DNA of 64,000 nt from Prostheceraeus crozeri (GCA_907163375.1 CAJQUW010001133.1:186001-250000); one strand, 5' to 3'; positions 42,480-54,639 are shown, numbered from the stretch's first letter. Translations and numbers: made by a program. Notes: generated by a model from the letters alone, not told the origin.

Positions 42480-43350
42480 GCCAAATCAAAGCATCAGCAC
42501 CACACAAGTGAAAGGCAGATCTGTCACCATAATTTCATGAAAGGGCACTCATCTGAGATATGCTCCATTGTCTAACATTCGCTGAATGGAGACTCATGAA
42601 GGCCTCATTTACGCAGTGTCTCACAAGAACTACCCGCGAGGCAGCGTAGACGATTGAGCAGCGTCCATTGGCCACAAGGTAGCTTCGCACGAGGCAGATC
42701 ACGGATCGTATCTGCGACGAGGGCCTTGTTAGGAGCGTCCACGGCGGCCCACCGTTGATGCAAGGCTGCAAGAATCTATAAAGAAGGTTCTGGAAAGGTT
42801 CGCCACACTGGGTAATGAAACGGAAGGCGTAGATATGGTGGATGCGCGATGTCGTGAAGAAGGGGAAGTTTCGAACTTATTCAATAGAATTCGATACGCA
42901 CACAGTTGCTGTTTCTCTTCTGAGGTCAAGTGGAGCAATATTGGTGAGTGCGGGAAGACAGTCAGTTTTCATTGCTCTGATGGCACCGGATGTAGTTTGC
43001 ATGGCTTCATTTAGTTGGACATCGACTCGTTTGCAATGTGTTTAGTTTTCCAAACAGGACAGCAGTGTTCAGCTGTTTGGTAGCATAATACCAGTCCTGT
43101 TTCACGCAGTACATTAGCATCAGTGTCCCACGTTTAGCCAGCGATGATATTCAGAAGATTACTTCTTGTCTGTATTTTTTAGCTCGGTTTTGTCAGATGT
43201 TCATTGTAGGATGACGTTCGATCCAAGGTATGCAGGCTTGGAATCATGGGATATACACGAAAACTGTCAATGTGCACGTCAAATTGATCGCCTTTTTGAC
43301 AGTTGTTTAGGTAAAACCCGGTAGAAACAGTCTTTCGTGTGACTTGGTTG
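42480..43350 (-). pseudogene. decayed LINE C-terminal region
   Basis: Across frames the minus strand gives QRWAAVDAPNK, DTIRDLPRAKLPCGQWTLLNRLRC, then a shift and HESPFSECGQTMEHISDECPF. This is the pattern LPR--W--LNR-RTG------L--WG----P-C-CG--QTM-HI---CP, found at the end of many LINE polyproteins. Upstream (43050-42850) TSRCPTK and CSTPQKRNSN-type pieces fit the preceding linker. Stops and frameshifts are frequent. It is in the opposite orientation to the (ATT)n-tailed block at 43.4-43.95 kb, so these are two separate insertions. Confidence 0.75.
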
Positions 43351-43389
43351 TAGTCTTCATCGAGTACATAAGTCAACTATATTAGATGT

Positions 43390-43949
43390 CTGTTTCATTC
43401 GCCACTTAGGCAGGCTGTTGTGCGGTCGTCTTGCCGCGCAGCTCCTGTTTGCGGCTTGCTTTCTGCTTTGTTGCTTCTGCTAACTATACTTAACCGCCAT
43501 CGTGTTAGTTTCTCCGCCTCAACCTCAGGACCCACTTTGTATTATTGATTACGAAACTCATCTTCTTGCTATTCTACAGATATTTTACCATGGATTTACT
43601 TTATTCATTTACATTAAGTGCTTTCTCGCATTTTCCATTTCTCAAATCTCAAGTCATGATCAGACATAATAGTTGCTTAGTCATCACTCATCGTTGCAAC
43701 TGCTTATCAATCCCTCGCTCGCCCTGTACCTAGTGGATACATCGCTTGCCGTCTGCTGACTTTTATCTCATCACACAACGTTTTGATCGACTCGCTTGGC
43801 AGTGTGGCAGTGTGCAGTGTGTTTCCCCTGCATCAATCCAACGACTTCTTGTGACCATACGCCTGCAACGCGCTTCTGTGTTTTTGTAATTGCACTCACC
43901 GAATTACTTTTGTATTGTGAGTCTAGAAATAAAGATTATTATTATTATT
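43390..43949 (+). other. G+C-richer block ending in AATAAAG and (ATT)n
   Basis: A stretch richer in G+C than its neighbourhood (CTTGCCGCGCAGCTCC near 43430) ends in CTAGAAATAAAGATTATTATTATTATT. An AATAAA signal followed by a short trinucleotide tail is typical of LINE 3' ends, so this is probably a LINE 3' UTR. The alternative is a promoter and 5' UTR of the possible exon that starts at 43950. Confidence 0.5.
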
Positions 43950-44149
43950 ATGTCATCATTTAGCACAGCGTTGAGTTCTGTTCGTAAAAGTTCGAGCTCG
44001 CCGGGTACAACAAATGTCATCGGCATGAACGAATTTTCTGCTCGTTGTCGAAAAGATGCCTGTTATTTACGTGAGGTGTTGAAGAGAGTTGGTGCTGAGA
44101 CTGATCCTTTAGGACGGTCGCTCTTGCAAGAGGTTGACAGTCTATGGGG
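43950..44149 (+). CDS. possible first coding exon with GTAAG splice donor
   Basis: ATG 43950 opens 67 codons of protein-like text (SSVRKSSSSPGTTNVIG, FSARCRKDACYLREVLKRVG, SLLQEVDSLWG). At the end the DNA reads CTATGGGG|GTAAGCATC, a strong 5' splice donor at 44150, where the frame would otherwise hit TAA immediately. This suggests a genuine exon joined to one downstream. I did not find the next exon and recognise no family. The upstream (ATT)n tract touches the ATG, which would be an odd 5' context, so the exon could also be accidental. Confidence 0.4.
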
Positions 44150-44159
44150 GTAAGCATCT

Positions 44160-47100
44160 GCTGCGTTTTAAGAGAATGCTTTTGTGCAATGCGCTGTATA
44201 AGCCTTCTGAACAAGTATGAGGAAATTTAAGATAAAAACAATCATAACAGTTTGACAGTGAACTCGAAGCGCAATACTTGTGTTGAGATTAGTGCTAGTT
44301 AAGCAATTATGAATTCTATCTTTTTTATAAGAAGTGTAACCCATGCTAAAGATAACAATTAATGTAGATTTCTAAAACAAGCAGCTGTAGGCATTCAGTA
44401 AGTCTTAAAAGAAACACTGGGGGCAATCAAATAATAGCGATCTATCTCACGTTGATAATTTAGAAATCAGGATCTGTAGTTATGCCAATAGCTGAACAAT
44501 ATTAATTACTGACAGCCGTTAATTGCTTGACGATGTAAACCGTCTGATTTATGTGTAGCCACACTGCAATGAAGTTGGTTTTGTAATAAATCTCGTAAAA
44601 TCTACTCATTGATAAATTAGGTGCGGGTTCCACTTGAGGGCGGGTGATACTCAAGAAAAAGCGGTATATACTGATATTGATCATCCTATTTATCATCTCA
44701 TCTCTTCCTCAATAACTCATACCAACCCACGACAACTTAGCTATGTGACCTTACTGACATTGTGATTTTCATTTTGCAAAAAAAAATATATACTTTAGCA
44801 TTTAATTTGATTATGTGTCTGCTATCTCTTCCTTCACTTTCATTTGTTAAGTTTTGTAATTTCCCATAACTTCAAAATATATTGTGTCGCCCCACAATAA
44901 TAAGTATCGGGATTCTTTGTCTCAAATGTACGATTATTATTGAAATACTTAGCATTTGAGATCACAAAGATGATAAATTCATCATCTTTCATTTGTGAAT
45001 TGTGCTATTCAGTTTCGGTGTCGTGTATTGCGTTTCAAGAAAATGTTGTTTCAAAATTTTCACATCTGGTAGGTAGAATAATTTTACTGCTTTCATGTTA
45101 TGTATTGATCAATATCAGTTGCGAAATCTACATGCCTAGCTACAAAAGTCCCTTGCATGTCTAATTGCACTGAAGCCAAAACCAAGACGAAGCCTTTACC
45201 AACATATCATTGATCAGCTTTGGAGGAACTTGATGTCAGACAAATGTTTATCCTCAAATATAGATGCTAACTCCTAAAGACGAGACAATCACATCACACT
45301 TGCTATGGATTTTAACTGAATTTTATATTGGTCCTTATCTCAATGACTAGAATGTTGGTACTGAAACGCATAGTTGTGATTTTCAGAATGTGATCACGAA
45401 TGTACTAAAAATGAGGGTGGGTGCGTAAATTCCGGAAGCGGTCATTTCCTCAACTTTATTGATCCCGTTGATTATGTGTTCATGTAGATGATTTAAAAAA
45501 CATAAGATTATGATGATAAAATGCGCAATTGAATAGTGACTGTCTACATTTTAGAGATAGTGACCTCAGTCTACTCAACCGTGGAGTCGGGAGCATTCTC
45601 TGTGACAGGACCACAGTGGTGCCAAAATGTTGAAACCATTTGATAGCCATTTGCAGACCGAAGATGGAGTTAATGAACTCAATTTTTAGGCTACCAAGTG
45701 GACATCTCAAGCAGCATGCATCACTGTCGAAAAAGGGACACAGAGAGACGGTAACTGGAAGCAATGTTCATTGATTCTTTAAGAAGTAGTTCGACATACA
45801 AGTGCTAGTAAGCTTACCTCTCATTTTGACATCTTACTGCTTGTATCTGATTATGTTTATCTTTATCCGAAGGGCGAAGTTCACAGCATGACCAACTTCG
45901 CCAACCGGGATTGTTCCACTAACAAAACCGGTGAAGTATGTGGGATCTTCTTGTATCCTTTCATGTTGCTTTTCTTTTTCATCTTGAAAGTTTATTTTTG
46001 AATCAGCAGATGTCTAAGGAGAATTCAAACGTTAATTGATGGCTGTCACTAAACATCTTCGTCGCAGATTTGGAAAGGTGTCTTTTTTGACTTCCTCGCT
46101 TACATGTATGTCTCATACCCATACAAGCAACTTATAGTTCAAGTGCAATTGCTATTAATAATATATCCGTGAAATACACGTACATGCATTAGCGGTTGGA
46201 TTACGTCAAAATGAAGGCCACTTGGTTTACGTTTGGGGTGTCTGAGACGTTGTGTCAGACACTCCATATTGAAATAGCTTGGGACATCATAAAAATATAG
46301 TTTTTAATTTCTTTTTATATGATGTGTGGGATATAAGAAGACATTATCAAACCACTCTTGAAATCAACTGTTAACCTGTCCTACAGAATTCGAATCTACT
46401 TTCGCGCGTTCCTTGAATAGAGCGAACATTTCATATTTCGACTACATACAGCAGTTGGCACTACCGAACAGTCAGCCAGGCGTCAGCAAATTCACGAATT
46501 ATTGGAAGTCATGTGTGAACTAGGTCTGCGATTGGACAAAGAAAATTACAATTCCTATAGAAGTTAAATCAAGCCGATATTAGCGATTGTTCGTACCATC
46601 CATGAGGCCTACAATTGAAAAATTGCTGAAATATGGCGATATAGTTAGCTATCTAAATATATAAACTCACTAAATAAATATATATATAATATATAATATC
46701 ACTAAATAAATAAATAATAGGTGATATAAAAGTTAGCTCACCAAAGTAGCTGCCCAGAAATCATGGGGTTTCGTGACAATTTCCGTCTGACATGGTGAAA
46801 TGTCGCATAGCGTTCATTAGTGCACAACATTTTTTTTATGATATCCGTGTGTATAAGACTACAAATATTTTTTTGCTAATATAGTTTTCTCCATAGTAGT
46901 TTTCTCTGAAGTAGTCTCTCCAAAAAATGCTGAGACTCAAAATGTCGAAAGAAATGAATTTTGCTATCATACGGGGATACGTAGGTATGGCTATAGGTTA
47001 TGATTTTGTACCTATGATTTATTCACTTGTACAACATCCTACTACTCCTTATCATCTTAGCTACAATTCCCAACCTACCAGATGCCTAAACAGGCCTACT

Positions 47101-47680
47101 TGATTTGCATTTTTGCAAGCATCCCAGGAAACCAGTCGTCATCCATGCGACACGAAAAGTACGTGCGGACAGTGATTACGTTTGTTCGAAATTGTGGTGT
47201 CCAAAATGTTTCCGTTTTTTAGAATAGGAATATGCGTTGACTCAAACGTGCCGATCGGGTGATCTTATAGTGTTGCGTTGGTGGGTGGATAAGTCATCTT
47301 TTGTAATATGATCAAACCCGGTTGGACAAGAGCAAACTACATGTAGTATTGTCAGAGATAGCATACTATCTCCCTAAAAGTACAGGGAGAGGAGAAATGA
47401 TCTCCAGATGCAATACACTGACGACATGCGATTAATCTGCTCTCCAAAACATGACAAGAAGATCTAGCACCCTATTTTTCAGATATGATAAATGTAGAAA
47501 TCTATACAAAACTTTATCTCAACTATGCGCAAGGATCGGAAAATTTAATAAAAAAATTGTTATGTCAGTCAGCTTTTAATTGTTCAATTGCGAGATGCTT
47601 CTCTAAATTAGCCTACATGTATATGACTGTTGAGAATTTTACTGATCAATGCGTATACCCTCAAAATGGCAAAATATACT
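44160..47680. other. no gene recognised
   Basis: About 3.5 kb of AT-rich DNA. Small features: an 8-bp perfect hairpin GTGTCTGA…TCAGACAC near 46240, and a TA/TAAA-rich low-complexity tract at 46655-46730. A plus frame near 46450-46560 (RRQQIHELLEVMCELGLRLDKENYN) looks protein-like but is short. It could hold introns of the possible gene starting at 43950. Confidence 0.4.
46655..46730. repeat. AT-rich low-complexity tract
   Basis: TATATA and (TAAA)n words (CTAAATAAATA… twice) make a simple-sequence tract with no other signal. Confidence 0.7.
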
Positions 47681-47681
47681 T

Positions 47682-47815
47682 TGAGAAGTCATTATTTCGG
47701 ATTTTTTATTAATAAATCACAGGATTAAGGTGTGCCGAGAGCCATCGAAAGCTCGTGTATTTTACTGTGGAGTGTAAATTAAACAGATAGAGAAATCCGA
47801 AATAATGACTTCTCA
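47682..47815. mobile_element. small MITE-like hairpin, 134 bp
   Basis: TGAGAAGTCATTATTTCGGATTT at 47682-47704 is perfectly inverted at 47793-47815. The interior is ~88 bp and non-coding. A 13-bp direct word AAAATATACTTTG occurs just left (about 47671) and again at about 47857, which could be a target duplication around a slightly larger insertion. The inverted arms have no mismatch, so the element is young or conserved. Confidence 0.7.
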
Positions 47816-47819
47816 ATCA

Positions 47820-48190
47820 TTGAGCCCATCTGAAGAAATATTCAGCACATTAAAAAATATACTTTGCTACGACTAAGCAACTGCTTTACGTATAACCTCC
47901 GAATTCGTTTACACAATTTGCAATAGAAGAATTATTCTTCTCCACTACACATGGAAACAGAGAAAATAACGGAAATCCCATAGGAAACCTACCGACAAAT
48001 CTTCTTGCGATAAAACGTAGTTTGTTACACTTAACTACAACTCGATTTTCCACAATATTTGATGTCCTTTTTCTCTCATCAATACAAGAATGAAAAGAAA
48101 ATCTGTTGTCGCCTCCTCGTACCGGCTGATAGTTTCCGGACAGAAACATGACATTCCATGCAGATCATCCTTTACATTTTGAAGAGATCT
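47820..48190. other. no gene recognised
   Basis: A minus frame of 87 codons at 47886-48149 has no recognised motif. Confidence 0.4.
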
Positions 48191-48194
48191 GATC

Positions 48195-48275
48195 ATGACC
48201 GGCGCTGTGGCCTTGTGTTAGTGTTGGCTCTGCGTCCGAGAGACCTTTGGTCAAACCTTGGTCGGGTCAAACCTA
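48195..48275 (+). repeat. degenerate tRNA-derived SINE or tRNA pseudogene
   Basis: GCGCTGTGGCCTTGTGTTAG resembles a pol III A box of the TGGCCTAGTGG-TTAG type. About 45 bp later GGTCAAACCTTGGTCGGG resembles a degraded B box followed by a T-arm-like end. The order and spacing fit tRNA-derived SINEs common in invertebrates. No cloverleaf forms cleanly. Confidence 0.4.
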
Positions 48276-48279
48276 AGAC

Positions 48280-49535
48280 TTTTAAAATACGTACACTTTG
48301 CATTCTTGCTAAACACTCAGCACAAAAGGAATGAGAGTGGGATAAATAACACCTCGGCCACATGGAAGAAAGTCTCCATGCCTAATGTGCTTCCGAAGAT
48401 AAACAAGGTTCATTTATTTATTTTTTTCATGTAAAACGCTTAACTTCCTGTTGAGTTTTCAGTCAGGTGACTTCAGACTATTAGCAGGTATGAAATGGAG
48501 ATTCGAATTATTTGATGCGTGATCTCTGTGAAGTAAGCAAGATAATAAGATGATTTAGTGAATGAAATAGTCGGGTATAGAGCTGTTTTTCAAAAAGTAT
48601 TTTTTAGGTCTAGAGGATACTAACAAATCTCGCATCCTTAGAATTTTGAAATATATATATTTTCCGTCCGAAGTGGTTGGAATCGATTTGGTGAAGAATT
48701 TTTTGTTCATTCCAAATGTGAGTGTAGTCTTGAATCTGAAAATCTTTCAAAATGCTCTGCTATGTCTGCTGCTAACTTCGACTTGATACTGCAAATTCAA
48801 CAGTTGCAGACACCGTCATATAAATCAGGCAATGATTTATTGGCTTTTACACTTGGTACAGAAGAGACTATGGGCCCATCACCCAATGACAAAAACATGG
48901 ATGAAACTGCCAAGCTAAGTCAAACATGAGTCAATTAAAAAGTCAAACATAAGTCTCGGGCTAAAGCCCTCGGGATTCATCAAATAATTTCCCTCTCTAT
49001 GTCCCACAGAATCACATATCCATCCTCTATCCATTATAAAATACACCTAGCCATGTCTATCATAGCCCTCATTTGTCACGATTTCTATGTCCTCTGGAGA
49101 ATTTATTGAGAGCAAAAGGATTGATGACCTGAAATTTCTAGTCACCATAGACAAGAAACGTCAATGATAACCGATAACATGTAGAGATGTTTAACAGTTC
49201 TCCATTCCCGCGGGCTTTGATGTAAATACAATGAGAATAGTCACCCATCTGAATCGGACGTAAATCATGAAATCTTAAAAGCCAAAGTGCCCTGAGATCA
49301 TTCTCACTAAAGGTAGATGGGTACAATTTCTATATTTTAGATCCATCTTAACGAATTTCAGATATCTTAAAAGTTGAAATTGTTGATGAATTCCCTATCT
49401 GAAATTCAACTGGAGAATTCTTCTGGAGATACCAACTGTTTGGGAGTTATTTAAGTTGCGTGCACATCACCCTATAGTGAAACGTGATAGGTTTTTGTTT
49501 AGCGAAATGTACGGCTTTTGTGATATCTTCCATTT
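48280..49535. other. no gene recognised
   Basis: AT-rich DNA with no motif-bearing frame on either strand. Confidence 0.4.
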
Positions 49536-49544
49536 CAAATAAGC

Positions 49545-49695
49545 AGCTGTTTATTTTTCACTTCACACCAGTCATTGTTTTATTGACCGCCGTTGACTCA
49601 ATTTTTTTTCTCCGTTTGATAATGGCATTGAAGTGCATTTTAGCCCACTACCTATGAAGAATTGAATTAAAATGCATTGCTGATGAATACGTGTT
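49545..49695 (+). repeat. ~140-bp repeat, first of three copies
   Basis: CACACCAGTCATTGTTTTATTGACCG, then CTCCGTTTGATAATGGCATTGAAGTGCATTT and GAAGAATTGAATT. The other copies are at ~49935-50070 and ~52400-52510. This copy lies outside the larger duplication, so the 140-bp unit is itself repeated. Confidence 0.75.
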
Positions 49696-49829
49696 TCAGG
49701 GAACTGGAAATAAAGACTTAATGCAAGCTTACGGAATATACTCAGTAGTTTGAAATTAACGCATATTTGGGGTAACAGGCCACAAATGTGCTGCCCATTT
49801 TACTTAGCAAGAAATTCTACTTACCTACA

Positions 49830-51815
49830 GGTAGCCTGTCTATGCGGCTGAAGTCGTCGTCTAAGCCTGAAAATGCTGTTGAAGATGATGATTGAGACCG
49901 CTTCAGAATGTAGTCGTTTGTCTATTGCTGCTTCATTTCTCTCTTCACACCAGTCATCGTTTTATTGACCGACGTAAACTTCATTTTTCTCTCCGTTCGA
50001 TAATAGTATTGAAGTGCATTTGAGTCCAGTAACTACGAAGAATTGAATTGTAATGCATTACTGATGAAGACTGTTGAACTGGTATACGCAATCACGGTGT
50101 CTTACTCCTTTCGTATAACAGCCTTCTACGATTCGACGCGTAGTGTTTCTATGATACTGAATGTTTGGTTTTTTGACATTGGTTATTTGTTTTTAAGATA
50201 AGAAAGGAAATCAAATATGTCGTAATTATCAACTTTTCTTTGTAGTTACATTGATCGCTCGTTGCTTGGCATTATAATTTGGGGTGCCTGCAAGGCGCCA
50301 TCTTTTTCATCTATGTTTTCCTGCACGAGAGGTCGCGACTGCTTTGATTGATGTTTGGACTGATGATAGGTGTTGCAGCGAAATCTTCCCGTGGTGAGTT
50401 AACATGAATTGCATGTGTCAATCAACGGTGTCATCGAGCTATGCCGGTTTAGATCAAGAAAACTATAAGCTCGAACGTGTATTATGACGTACAAATTTTC
50501 GGACGAAGCATTTTTCAAGTGCAGATTTAATGGCAGGCTAAGAAAGCGACACTAAATCGAAACTGTTGAAGCGATGCATTGTCGTCAAAGCAGCAACATT
50601 CTTAAGAATGGTTGTTGTGGACGTCAATTGGATGTTAAGATGATCCTTTTTGCTTGTCTTTTTGCAAGATCCTCTTTTTGTGACCTTTCTTGAACGATTT
50701 TATTTTATCTTATTTTACTTCCTTGTAAAGTCTTTTGAGCGTTGATTAGTTTTTAATTAGTTTCATTGACAGCTCTATTATTATCTTAAGCTGTCTATTT
50801 ACTTGTCTGCTAGCGCTGTCAATCTGAATAACACTCCTCGGCGGAAAGATTTAGTGTCGGTTTTCTAGCATGCCATTAAATCTGTACTTGAAAAGGCTTC
50901 GGCCGAAAATTTGTACTTCATAATACACGTTCGAGCTCACCAAAACCGTTTTCTTGATCTATAATTGCATATGTCCTTATAATTGCTTGTCAACTAACAT
51001 TTCCAATTTTTTTCAATTCTGAAGACTTCATGCTACATTTGCAGGTTTTGATTATCAGTGCTCGTGTGCTCATACACTAGAGATCGCGGCTGAATTTTTT
51101 TGACGGTCTCCGTTCTCCCCTACGAAGAATGGATAATGGACGTAAAACGAAAAAGTAAGTAAGTCTCATCTCTCGGTGTATGGACTGATGGTAGAATTCA
51201 TCAGTGCCCGCGGTCATGGAAAATCTGGATAAGTCATGGAAACATCAAAATTTAAAAACGTCATGGAATAGTTGCAGAAATTATAATTTCTGGAAAGTCT
51301 TGGAAAAGTCATGGAAAAATATGTGATGTTCTATTCTCAAATATGGTTGCATGAATGAGTCTTGTTGCCATTTTTTTAGCTGCGAATGGGTAGGACTAGC
51401 AGACCTGCCATTTCTTCAGATTTCAACGCAAATCTGGTAGAGGCCAAATGCAATGCAGCTTCTAACGTAAATTTCTAGATTTTGCACAACATGAGATCAC
51501 CCTTAAGCAGCCTTTTATTCGATAGAGCGACGGTTATAATAATCAACATCACAAGGCACCCCATGTACATGAAGATGTAGCAGTCAGATCTACGTACGCG
51601 TAGTAAATTAACAAATGTTGCTATGCATAGAAGTGCAACACTGTAATATTTAAGGATGCGCGATGATTGCCTAGGATTAGCCTAGTAGTTTAAATCGTCA
51701 CCGCCTGCAAAACCCACAGGTCAAGTCCAATATGTCTACAGAGCGCTAGAGATTCGAATTATTTTTTTCTAGTTAGCATTTTTTTGGTATAAATTTTAAT
51801 AATTATGACTGATTA
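49830..51815 (+). repeat. segmental duplication, copy 1 (partner 52090-53310)
   Basis: The copies share, in order: AGCCTGTCTATGCG-CTGAAGTCGT-CTAAGCCTGA, the 140-bp repeat, TACTGAATGTTTGGTTTTTT, CATCTATGTTTTCCTGCACGAGAGGTCGCGACTGCTTTGATTGATG, CCCGTGGTGAGTT, GCAGGTTTTGAT, and CAATATGTCTACAGAGCG-TAGAGATTCGAA. Divergence is moderate, roughly 80-85% in matched parts. Copy 1 is longer mainly because of a MITE (50452-50959) and about 500 bp absent from copy 2. No conserved frame is evident. Confidence 0.85.
50452..50959. mobile_element. ~508-bp MITE with ~110-bp inverted repeats
   Basis: The left arm starts GATCAAGAAAAC and contains AAGCTCGAACGTGTATTATGA, ACAAATTTTCGG and GCGACACTAAATC. The right arm (50848-50959) is its imperfect inverse. 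TA lies on both outer sides. The interior is non-coding. The paralogous segment near 52860 lacks the element, confirming that it is an insertion. AATTGCATRTGTC occurs on both sides of the extra DNA, so the inserted piece may extend to about 50420. Confidence 0.85.
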
Positions 51816-52089
51816 GATAGTTGAAATAAGTCAGGCCGTTGAAGCACTTGCCTTATCTAAAATTTCTCCCGAAAAGCAGCTTAAACAGGAAATAGAAAGC
51901 GATCGCAGGATTAAGCTCTGGAACTACACTAGTAAGACGATGAAATTTATAAAACCATGGATTTTGGTTGTTAACCGGTTAACTATTTCAAGCTGATTAA
52001 ACGAAAGTTTGAACCGTGCCAATGACTGCGGCATGATCATCACAGAGAAGACTAGTGAAAGGGTAGATGACTTCCTTGAAGAGATCCTA

Positions 52090-53310
52090 CTTGCCGACAG
52101 GAAGCAGCCTGTCTATGCGCTTGAAGTCGTCTAAGCCTGAATACACGGTTGAGTCAGTTAAAATGTGAGGATGGACTTATCACATTGAAACAAATTTCCT
52201 GTGATATCAGGACTGCATCAGTTCTGTCAGCGCTTCGATTTGATCATTGCAGACTAGTTCAGTGTCTCTACAGGAAACACGTTTCTTTATTTATCCATAT
52301 GACTTACATGAGTGAAGCTACATGTCAGATAGAAGCATCCGATGGTGATTGATGCCACTTTCGGTTGCGGTCGTTTGTCTTTTGCTGTCCCCTTTCCTCG
52401 TCGCACCAGTCATTGTTTTATTGACCGCCGTTGACTCCTCTCTTCTCTCTATCTGATAATAGTATTGAAGTGCATTTGAGCCCACGAGCTGCAAAGAGAA
52501 GAAAAAACTTGTAAATGCAATCTCAGTGTTTTACTTCTTTCGGTCAGGAGTCTTCTATGATTCGACACCTGATGTTTTTATGGTACTGAATGTTTGGTTT
52601 TTTAAATTTGCTTTTCGTTTAAGATATGGACGGAAATGAAGTATGTCGCAATGTACCGAGGTGTTTTTTCGTTGTAATTATATTGTTTGCTCGTTGACTG
52701 GCATTTCAATCCGAGGTTCCTGTAAGGCTCCATGTTTTTCATCTATGTTTTCCTGCACGAGAGGTCGCGACTGCTTTGATTGATGCAGTTTCCCCTCTTG
52801 ATGCTTGGACTGATGATAGATGTCGCAGCGAAACCTTCCCGTGGTGAGTTTACATGAATCCGTGAGTCCTTATAATTACTTGATAACTAACTTTTCTATT
52901 TTCAGAGAGTGTATTTGCCTTGCTTTATATGTTTCTGTTCTGTAGTGGTGCTGTTCAATGTATCACTGTATGTCGTAACATCATAATAATGATGGATATT
53001 TGAAAACTTTATGCTACATTTTCAGGTTTTGATCATTTGTGCGCAACTGCTCAAGCACTATAGATCGCGGTTGAATTTTTCTGACAAAGTCTCCTCTCTG
53101 GGTGTGTGGACTAATGGTAGATGCAACAGTCAGATCTACAGGTCCACAGTAAGTTAATAGATGTTGCAATGCATAGAATTGCGAACCGCACCGCATGCAG
53201 ATCTCGCCAAAGTTTACCCCAATATGTCTACAGAGCGATAGAGATTCGAAACATTTTTTCTGGTTTTCATTCATTTTAATTATTAAGACTGATTGGGTTT
53301 GTAGCTTAAA
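52090..53310 (+). repeat. segmental duplication, copy 2 (partner 49830-51815)
   Basis: Direct orientation, immediately downstream of copy 1. At CATGAATCCGTGAGTCCTTATAATT (about 52853-52880) it preserves the uninterrupted site corresponding to the MITE insertion in copy 1. It lacks the 51150-51680 portion of copy 1 almost entirely. Confidence 0.85.
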
Positions 53311-54197
53311 ATCAAAACCTCAGTTGCTTTCATAGGGCCACGCTTGTTCTTTGGGTATGTACAACAAGTGAATGATGCCCTGATCATGTGTTGTATATGA
53401 ATGCCACACTGCTAGCAGTTCATTCAATTCTACGAGATAACGATAAAGATCAGAAGACGTCTTGGGTGTTGCTATTATCTGGTTCCGTGGTTTATCCCAC
53501 TTCATCACACACAACTAAGGAATCATTGGTAATTATTGGCATAGAAAATTATTTTTCGACTTTCGGGCAGGCCACCGTTCAGAATTGAATTTTTCTTTTC
53601 AAGGAGTGATGAAGATTTGGAACTCAAGTATGGTTCACATATGCTACTATAAGTAGTAGGTATGGGAATATTTTGGCGATTATCAAGTAGTACGCAAGGC
53701 AAATTTATTTGTGAATGAAAATAACCAATTTGACTGAACAGACGTTAGTAAGTGCATCTTTGTTCTCAAATCAAAAATTTTAGGAATTAATTCATATTAC
53801 AGCTTTTACCTCATTCTCGGAGTAGACCTGTAATCACAGATATTGAGTAACTGTGTCAGTTTATGATAACCTTCGGATATTCGTCAGTTCAAGTGAAAAT
53901 AATTCTTTATGATGTTGCTTATGTTGATGATCATAACGTAGAATAATAGACTACGTCGTAAAATTAGTAATAAGAAAGACAGGCATTATATACGTGTACA
54001 TCTTAACAGCACAGGCAATTAAGTACGGCATCAACTCGGGAATAGAGGAGAATACATGTACACCTACTATGTATGAATATAATTGATATGGAACGGTTTG
54101 GAACTTGGAAATGAAGCGTCAGGCTATTATAGGGGTACATAAACCCGTGACAACAATTCTTAGACAAAATCATGAAAAGTAGATAAAAAGTACCAAC
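53311..54197. other. no gene recognised
   Basis: Two overlapping frames of about 65 codons near 53320-53588 on opposite strands carry no motif. The remainder is AT-rich. Confidence 0.4.
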
Positions 54198-54371
54198 CTA
54201 TAACTCTGAATCCACATCATCACACAGCAATTCCTCTGATGCAGGTTTACCTCTTATACGCCATCGATACATATCCTCGTGATAAAGACCACAGAACATC
54301 GTAACAAGGGCCGTCGCTGCAACATCCGATTTCACCATAAGCTGTGAACGCCATACTCTGTCTACATTCAT
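54198..54371 (-). CDS. 57-codon protein-like minus-strand frame, unknown
   Basis: ATG at 54371 opens MNVDRVWRSQLMVKSDVAATALVTMF, continues HEDMYRWRIRGKPASEELL, and ends CDDVDSEL at 54198. The amino-acid composition is protein-like in an AT-rich setting. No family is recognised and there is no clear neighbour, so it could be a terminal exon, a small protein or chance. Confidence 0.25.
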   Translation of the reverse strand: MNVDRVWRSQLMVKSDVAATALVTMFCGLYHEDMYRWRIRGKPASEELLCDDVDSEL

Positions 54372-54439
54372 AGCTGATAGTTATAATGGCTGCTGAAGCC
54401 TGATAAGAACGCAGCTGATATAATCATTGAAAAAGAAGA

Positions 54440-54580
54440 CTCAAATTCATCATGCTGGCACGAATAGCAACAATGGAAGAAGAGCAAGGAAAATCAAAGC
54501 AACATCGACGGTAATAGGATGGACCGACAACATCAAGCAGTGGGTACAAGGAAGAATGATGAAGGCAGAAAGGAGTAGGC
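54440..54580 (+). pseudogene. possible LINE C-terminal scrap
   Basis: GRRARKIKATSTVIGWTDNIKQWVQGRMMKAE resembles the RTE-like LINE tail GRPR---W-DDIKEW-G-SL-EA. The match is short and the GRPR element is imperfect. Tentative. Confidence 0.35.
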
Positions 54581-54639
54581 CTACACCAACGGTCGGTGAT
54601 GAACAAACGACACTTTATCTGTCATTAAAACGATAGTAG

